Part shown: positions 57,718 through 64,000 of the stretch, piece by piece
Position numbering within the stretch: the first letter of the stretch is position 1
How the letters are laid out: each line of letters begins with the position of its first letter
Assembly: GCA_965644295.1 (NCBI GenBank)
Contig: CBFFRP010000139.1
Location: forward strand, 45,281-109,280
Reading direction: 5' to 3'
DNA from: Paraphysomonas bandaiensis
Taxonomy: Eukaryota; Chrysophyceae
DNA: 64,000 nt
Notes under the pieces: generated by a model
Databases searched by the model: none
What the model was told of the DNA's origin: nothing
Seen by the model: only the letters and a program-made list of their open reading frames with translations
Translations under genes and position numbers: made by a program

Positions 57718-60700
57718 TTAACTTGTTCTCGAGAGTATGTTATCTGAAGCATGTCGCTCCAGCAGTTGGTTACGATGACCGGAAGAGCAGAGAGAGTGTA
57801 TGTATGTATATGGAGTGAAGGAGTGCTGTTTTTGAGTTTGAGGAGACTGTGGAAGAGGAATTGAAAAAGGCTAATTTCACGGGTATTTTGGAGAACACAG
57901 ATCACCAGCCGTTTGCTCCTGTTGTGGCCTTTTGGAGTGTTTATCAAATAAGGAGGCCCTTGTGTACAAAATAATGACTATTCGAGTGGTTCAACGGCAT
58001 AATAGAGGAGTGTAACTAGTGCAAGTAATTCTTTGTTGGGGATTTGATTGACTTTTATGGTTTCTTCTGGGTTGATTGGTTTATAATGTACCAAGGTGGC
58101 ATCAATATTCCTCCTGCTCTGGCTTTTCCTGAAACATTAGCCTCACCTTCATTGAGCGTTGAGAAGTCAATGACAGAGATTGGAATGCGTGGAAAGTGGT
58201 GATCTTCGAAACAGGATCTTACGTATCATGATTTTTGCGAATGTCCGGTTGTTGTCTGTGATCGTCAAACATAGCGTACGATCAAGAGGGCGATGTTATA
58301 ACTAGTGAAGAATATGAGTTAGATCCAGTGGAGTATCGACAGAGTGTATGCAGCGGTTTGTTGGGGTGAATAAGGGTCAGAATCAATGGGAGGATGCATG
58401 CATGATGGCCCTTGTGGATTCCGGAGCAAACAGAAGTTGCTGCTGTGTTGAGGTTGAGAGTATATTTGAGTGTGGGATCGGCATGGAAATTTGGTTGTAC
58501 GACAGCCGTATATATTATTACGTAAGGCATATACATCAGTTGGATTATGTTGATATCAGAGCCTTAGTTGAGTGTGAATATAATGTTCAGGAGGGTTCAG
58601 TAGATGACTCGAGATATGTATCAGGTGTTGGCAATTTAGAAAATGGTGCTTGTTGCCAGGAGCTACTGTTAATCCGTCAGTGATAGAGGAGGTGTATTTA
58701 CATCAGATGTTTCGCATGTTTGCTACTAGCTAAGGGCAACCTAATCTGTTGCATCGAACAGTTGTTTCCGGGATTCATATTGTGATAGTTGGACATATGA
58801 TTGGATTGGATTATATATATATAATATATGTGTGTGGACGTGTCAAGAAGATATAAATGGGCGTCGTTGGTAAGAGAACACGAGGAGTCGGAAGATCTAT
58901 ATTGGCTGCAGTTGTGTCAACTCGTGCGTTTCTATAAATAGATGGTCATGAGGTTAAGGTACTTAGTCTCGTTGCGAGAATTGTTGTAGAGCCGGCAGCT
59001 CCTGAAGCATAGTTTTAAAAGCTTGCGGTATGGTCGATGCCAACAGTGGATAAAGGAGTACCGGTTGTTCTTGCGCATCAGTTTCATAAAAGCTTTTAGT
59101 GGAGAATATACTCCGTATTATTGGGTAGCGGCCGGTGGTGTCAGTGGTATTGCATCACAGTAGCAGTTAAAATTTTGTGTTTGTACCGCATGCAGAGTTT
59201 GAATTTGGGTATAGGCTCAACTTGTGGTACAAAAATGGAGCTACACTTGTTTATATATACCGGGTCGAAAGGAAGTGGAAAGTTCTATGTGCGTGGAGAT
59301 GTGCGGGTGGTGAAGTTAGGAGTTGAAGATTATGTTAAATGAATGAAAGATTCAGGAGATGGTTCCTACGATTGATGAGAAATGGACCACAGAGTTATAA
59401 ATCAGTTCAAGGACTTCTGTGGGAACTGTTGAGTTGTGTGCGGCATCATGGTACTCTAACCATAAATAGATATGTTTGGTCAAGAGTTCAGGAGGGTGTA
59501 TAGGCAATGGAAACAGTACACATGATCAGGAGGGTGTGCTACAGGAGAGCATCATATATGTTACAGGGGTCTGGTTTGGTTGTGTCGTGTATGTGGCTAT
59601 ACAAGAGTTTATTTAGAGATCGACAACCTATTCAAAGGTATATACACCCGCCGAGTGACAGCAACACGAGGGAAACCCGAGAGTTAAAATTACGGTTATT
59701 TTTATTCAAGGACCTAGTAGGTATACAAAGCAGCAGTGCGTTTATTTCGTTTGGTTGGTTTCTGGGATTTGTACTGTTATTATTCGACTGTGTGAAGTTA
59801 CGATTTCTTTTGAAAGAAAGAGTTATTATGTTGCGAATGAGGTGTCAGCGTATCAAAGTTTTTTTTTTGGGAGAGACTGAATGATCAGGGTAAAAGTTTT
59901 GTCAGTGTGATCAGTTATAGTTCTTCGTCGTTCTTCACTGTTTCAATGAATGCAAAAGAAGAGTTAATTCGGAATAAGTTGAAAAGTGTCTCAAACATAT
60001 AATAGGGTATATGTTACATGGTGAAGTAAAGTACATATATTTTGTTCTGCAATTTGTATGGATTTAGTTGATGATCTTAATAGATTGTGTGAGAATCTTT
60101 GAGACAAAGTAATTCGGATGTTCAGTTGTTCGTTATGAGTTATGTTCAAATATTGTGCTACAATTATAAAGGAAAGGAGTGATTGGTATTTCGACAATGC
60201 CGGTTCAGTGTTCGACAGCTTGTGAATTCAATGACCATGCAACATTATTTAATTCGTGCAGTGGTACAGTGTGTGTGTTTTCTTTTTTCCTCGAATGACC
60301 CGTTGTTATTTATATTCCAATGGTTCTTAAAGTTACGCATTCGTGATGGTTGTGTGTGATGTTACGAAGAATATGTGGTCAACAGTATCATATTATCAGG
60401 AGTGTTATTGTAGCGACGACATTATTTGATCATAAATTTATTGGAGATTTTCCTGACAGCAAGTTTCAATTTCGATGATGGTTATCGGCAGCAGTTGAAT
60501 GAATGACAAATAATTGCATCTGCATTCTCCATGTGAGTTTATAATGTTGACATTGTTGGGAGGAGTGTGATACTACTGTATACTCTTTCGAGAGTGTTAT
60601 TTTCAAACAAATCCATCATTACTGCGAAGGATATAATGTCGAAAGAGTTCAATGCATTGGTCGATAGTTTATTTCAGTATGAGTTGGTGATATTATGAAG

Positions 60701-61060
60701 GAGAACTTGGTCCTTAGGCACGAACAAGGATCAGAGCTGGTTATATATGGCAGTTCAGAAGGTCGACTACATGGTGATCATTTGTGTGAGTTAAAGTCCA
60801 ATACTGAGAGATATTTGGTTTCGAAAATTGCTTGCGGGCTAGGCCTACTTGTGTGCAGTTGGAACCTACTCTAATATTTGCAGATAAAATGCGTTGTTGA
60901 TTATTATGGAGGAGTTTTTTTTAGTGGAAATCATAAGAAGGTCCTGCGGAGGATAAAAGAGAAAACAGGGAAGGATGATCTGGTTTGTATTTTGATATAC
61001 GATGACTAATATATTGTTTTCAGATTATAAATCAACAATTATGATCGATATCATCTTGTC
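57718..61060. other. Decayed retroelement-like core
   Basis: About 3.3 kb with many stop codons. Short frames give suggestive pieces only: FEETVEEELKKANFTGILEN near 57840, an aspartic-protease-like MALVDSGANRSCC at about 58402-58440 (plus strand), and a basic VYRQWKQYT-like piece near 59500. I see no reverse transcriptase box. Could be the eroded internal part of a Ty3-like element carried between the inverted modules; low confidence. Confidence 0.35.
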
Positions 61061-62660
61061 TTCGGACAATTGCCTGCGTATCATTTGGGTTTAAGCCTAT
61101 GACACAGAGCATTCTTTTATTCTGTCTATAGACAATTGCCTGCGTATCATTTGGGTTTTAGCCTATGACACAGAGCACTTTTTGTTGTCTATAGGCAAAG
61201 GCCTGCGTATCATTTGGGTTTAAGCCTATGACACAGAGCATTCTTTTATTCTGTCTATAGACAATTGCCTGCGTATCATTTGGGTTTTAGCCTATGACAC
61301 AGAGCACTTTTTGTTGTCTATAGGCAAAGGCCTGCGTATCATTTGGGTTTAAGCCTATGACACAGAGCATTCTTTTATTCTGTCTATAGACAATTGCCTG
61401 CGTATCATTTGGGTTTTAGCCTATGACACAGAGCACTTTTTGTTGTCTATAGGCAAAGGCCTGCGTATCATTTGGGTTTAAGCCTATGACACAGAGCATT
61501 CTTTTATTCTGTCTATAGACAATTGCCTGCGTATCATTTGGGTTTTAGCCTATGACACAGAGCACTTTTTGTTGTCTATAGGCAAAGGCCTGCGTATCAT
61601 TTGGGTTTAAGCCTATGACACAGAGCATTCTTTTATTCTGTCTATAGACAATTGCCTGCGTATCATTTGGGTTTTAGCCTATGACACAGAGCACTTTTTG
61701 TTGTCTATAGGCAAAGGCCTGCGTATCATTTGGGTTTAAGCCTATGACACAGAGCATTCTTTTATTCTGTCTATAGACAATTGCCTGCGTATCATTTGGG
61801 TTTTAGCCTATGACACAGAGCACTTTTTGTTGTCTATAGGCAAAGGCCTGCGTATCATTTGGGTTTAAGCCTATGACACAGAGCATTCTTTTATTCTGTC
61901 TATAGACAATTGCCTGCGTATCATTTGGGTTTTAGCCTATGACACAGAGCACTTTTTGTTGTCTATAGGCAAAGGCCTGCGTATCATTTGGGTTTAAGCC
62001 TATGACACAGAGCACTTTTTGTTGTCTATAGGCAAAGGCCTGCGTATCATTTGGGTTTTAGCCTATGACACAGAGCACTTTTTGTTGTCTATAGGCAAAG
62101 GCCTGCGTATCATTTGGGTTTAAGCCTATGACACAGATCATTCTTTTATTCTGTCTATAGACAATTGCCTGCGTATCATTTGGGTTTTAGCCTATGACAC
62201 AGAGCACTTTTTGTTGTCTATAGGCAAAGGCCTGCGTATCATTTGGGTTTAAGCCTATGACACAGAGCATTCTTTTATTCTGTCTATAGACAATTGCCTG
62301 CGTATCATTTGGGTTTTAGCCTATGACACAGAGCACTTTTTGTTGTCTATAGGCAAAGGCCTGCGTATCATTTGGGTTTAAGCCTATGACACAGAGCATT
62401 CTTTTATTCTGTCTATAGACAATTGCCTGCGTATCATTTGGGTTTTAGCCTATGACACAGAGCACTTTTTGTTGTCTATAGGCAAAGGCCTGCGTATCAT
62501 TTGGGTTTAAGCCTATGACACAGAGCATTCTTTTATTCTGTCTATAGACAATTGCCTGCGTATCATTTGGGTTTTAGCCTATGACACAGAGCACTTTTTG
62601 TTGTCTATAGGCAAAGGCCTGCGTATCATTTGGGTTTAAGCCTATGACACAGAGCATTAT
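61060..62660 (-). repeat. Tandem array, inverted orientation, about 12 dimeric units
   Basis: Same 129-bp dimer as at 56747 but reverse-complemented (GCCTGCGTATCATTTGGGTT repeated). Most units are near-identical. One place near 61990-62100 breaks the strict alternation by placing two same-type halves together, a sign of unequal exchange or conversion. Confidence 0.92.
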
Positions 62661-63495
62661 GGGGGGGCGGTTGTGACTTAGTCGAGCAATAGCCGATTGA
62701 GGTCACGGTATTTAATATTTATTTATAGGTTCATATTTTATGGACGATAAGGAGATCAGGCGTTGGACTGAACATAGGAGGGTGTGTTGTCATCCCCGTA
62801 TAGGAGGTTGGCTGTCATTGGAGTGAAAGCTTGGTTTGATAGTATACTGCTGTATATTGCACTATACTGTGGATGTATAGTATACAGGATATATACAGTG
62901 TAGACAGCCAGCTACAGTAGGGTAACGGTATACCATTATACGGTGTATGATGACAATACGGTGTAGGATATGTACAGTCCAATATGTACAGTGGATTGGT
63001 ATAGAGTAAGGGCATATATATGTGCCCAAGCAGTGAGCTGTAGGTGTAGTCTGTGATAGAAGATAGATTAGAATGCTAGTCATTCATTAATCTATCTGTC
63101 GAGATCACAGACTCACTACCTACAGCTCACTGCTTGGGCACATATAGGTGCCCTTACTCTATACCAATCCACTGTACATATTGGACTGCACATATCCTAC
63201 ACCGTGATGTGTGCATCATACACCGTATAATGGTGTACCGTTACCCTACTGTAGCTGGCTGTCTACACTGTATATATCCTGTATACTATACATCCACAGT
63301 ATAGTGCAATATACAGCAGTATACTATCAAACCAAGCTTTCACTCCAATGACAGCCAACCTCTATACGGGGATGACAACACACCCTCCTATGTTCAGTCC
63401 AACGCCTGATCTCCTTATCGTCCATAAAATATGAACCTATAAATAAATATTAAATACCGTGACCTCAATCGGCTATTGCTCGACTGGGATACCGC
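62661..63495. repeat. Head-to-head module pair (U3/U4 palindrome)
   Basis: U3 (62661-63084, minus orientation) and U4 (63089-63495, plus orientation) are inverted copies of U1 including the spacer that leads to the array. They meet with only a few bases between them (near CATTCATTAATC) and both lack the outermost roughly 90 bp of U1. Confidence 0.85.
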
Positions 63496-64000
63496 CTTCC
63501 CCTTCTCTGTATCATAGGCTTAAACAAATGATACGCAGGCTAGGCTTGCAAAAAGTGCTCGTTGACAAATGATACGCAGGCAATTGTCTATAGACAGAAT
63601 AAAGAATGCAAACGGAACGTCATAGGCTAAACTGATGATGCACTTGGCGCTAAGACCAGCAAAAAGATAGCGTGTCATAGGTAAAACCCAAATTACGCAG
63701 GCAGTCTATAGACAGAATAAAAGAATGCTCTGTGTCATAGGCTTAAACCCAAATGATACGCAAGCCTTTGCCTATAGACAACAAAAAGTGCTCTGTGTCA
63801 TAGGCTAAAACCCAAATGATACGCAGGCAATTGTCTATAGACAGAATAAAAGAATGCTCTGTGTCATAGGCTTAAACCCAAATGATAATGCAGGCCTTTG
63901 CCTATAGACAACAAAAAGTGCTCTGATGTCATAGGCTAAAACCCAAATGATACGCAGGCAATTGTCTATAGACAGAATAAAAGAATGATCTGTGTCATAG
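63496..64000 (+). repeat. Tandem array, first units degenerate, continues past the window
   Basis: Same dimer as above in plus orientation; the first 200 bp are scrambled and shortened, and from about 63720 units are near consensus. The array runs off the end. Confidence 0.88.

Noticed and set aside
58870-60200. Protein-coding exons in the 57.7-61 kb core
   Set aside because: Stops are dense in all frames and apparent motifs are too short to support a gene.

Overview
This is a stretch of nuclear DNA from a eukaryote. The host genes carry many very short spliceosomal introns (mostly 45-60 nt, GT..AG), bases are AT-biased, and about two thirds of the window is transposon sequence. An SF-assemblin gene (striated flagellar-root fibre protein) points to a flagellated protist or one with a flagellated stage. 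The RPS13 sequence looks stramenopile- or alveolate-like to me, but lineage cannot be settled by eye.

Layout. 1-1460: end of a queuine tRNA-ribosyltransferase accessory subunit gene (QTRT2). 2438-6634: a Ty1/copia element with two LTRs that look identical and internally deleted genes. 6968-9843: divergent genes for a TruB/Pus4 pseudouridine synthase and an Iwr1 (SLC7A6OS-like) protein with ankyrin repeats in its middle. 10331-11524: a long hairpin-type inverted repeat. 11553-14111: divergent genes for an ankyrin/F-box-like protein and SF-assemblin. 15999-17535: a seven-exon coiled-coil gene. 18735-22565: a complete 17-exon NSF/Sec18 gene (747 aa). 22992-23613: RPS13 in four exons.

24025-43529 is a nest of mobile elements. 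A minus-strand copia element is cut by a LINE. The LINE encodes a SET domain fused in front of its AP endonuclease, then reverse transcriptase and RNase H. Into that LINE have jumped a 5961-bp DNA transposon with 29-bp inverted ends, a 1350-bp element, and two shorter insertions. A truncated sister of the first copia element closes the nest.

44129-49153 holds two host genes: a small five-exon protein ending in a CaaX motif, and a 1296-residue RanBP2-type zinc-finger protein. 49700-56174 is another copia element, itself split by a 5'-truncated LINE copy with a 13-bp target duplication. 56238 to the end is a system of long inverted modules and 129-bp tandem arrays around a decayed retroelement-like core.

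The host genes are housekeeping (tRNA modification, Pol II assembly/import, vesicle fusion, translation, flagellar cytoskeleton) with no operon logic. Joint function is seen only inside elements, above all in the divergent two-gene DNA transposon at 33666-39626, which is my best candidate for an undescribed system. Splice junctions were assigned by hand from GT/AG, reading frame and family similarity. No database search was possible.
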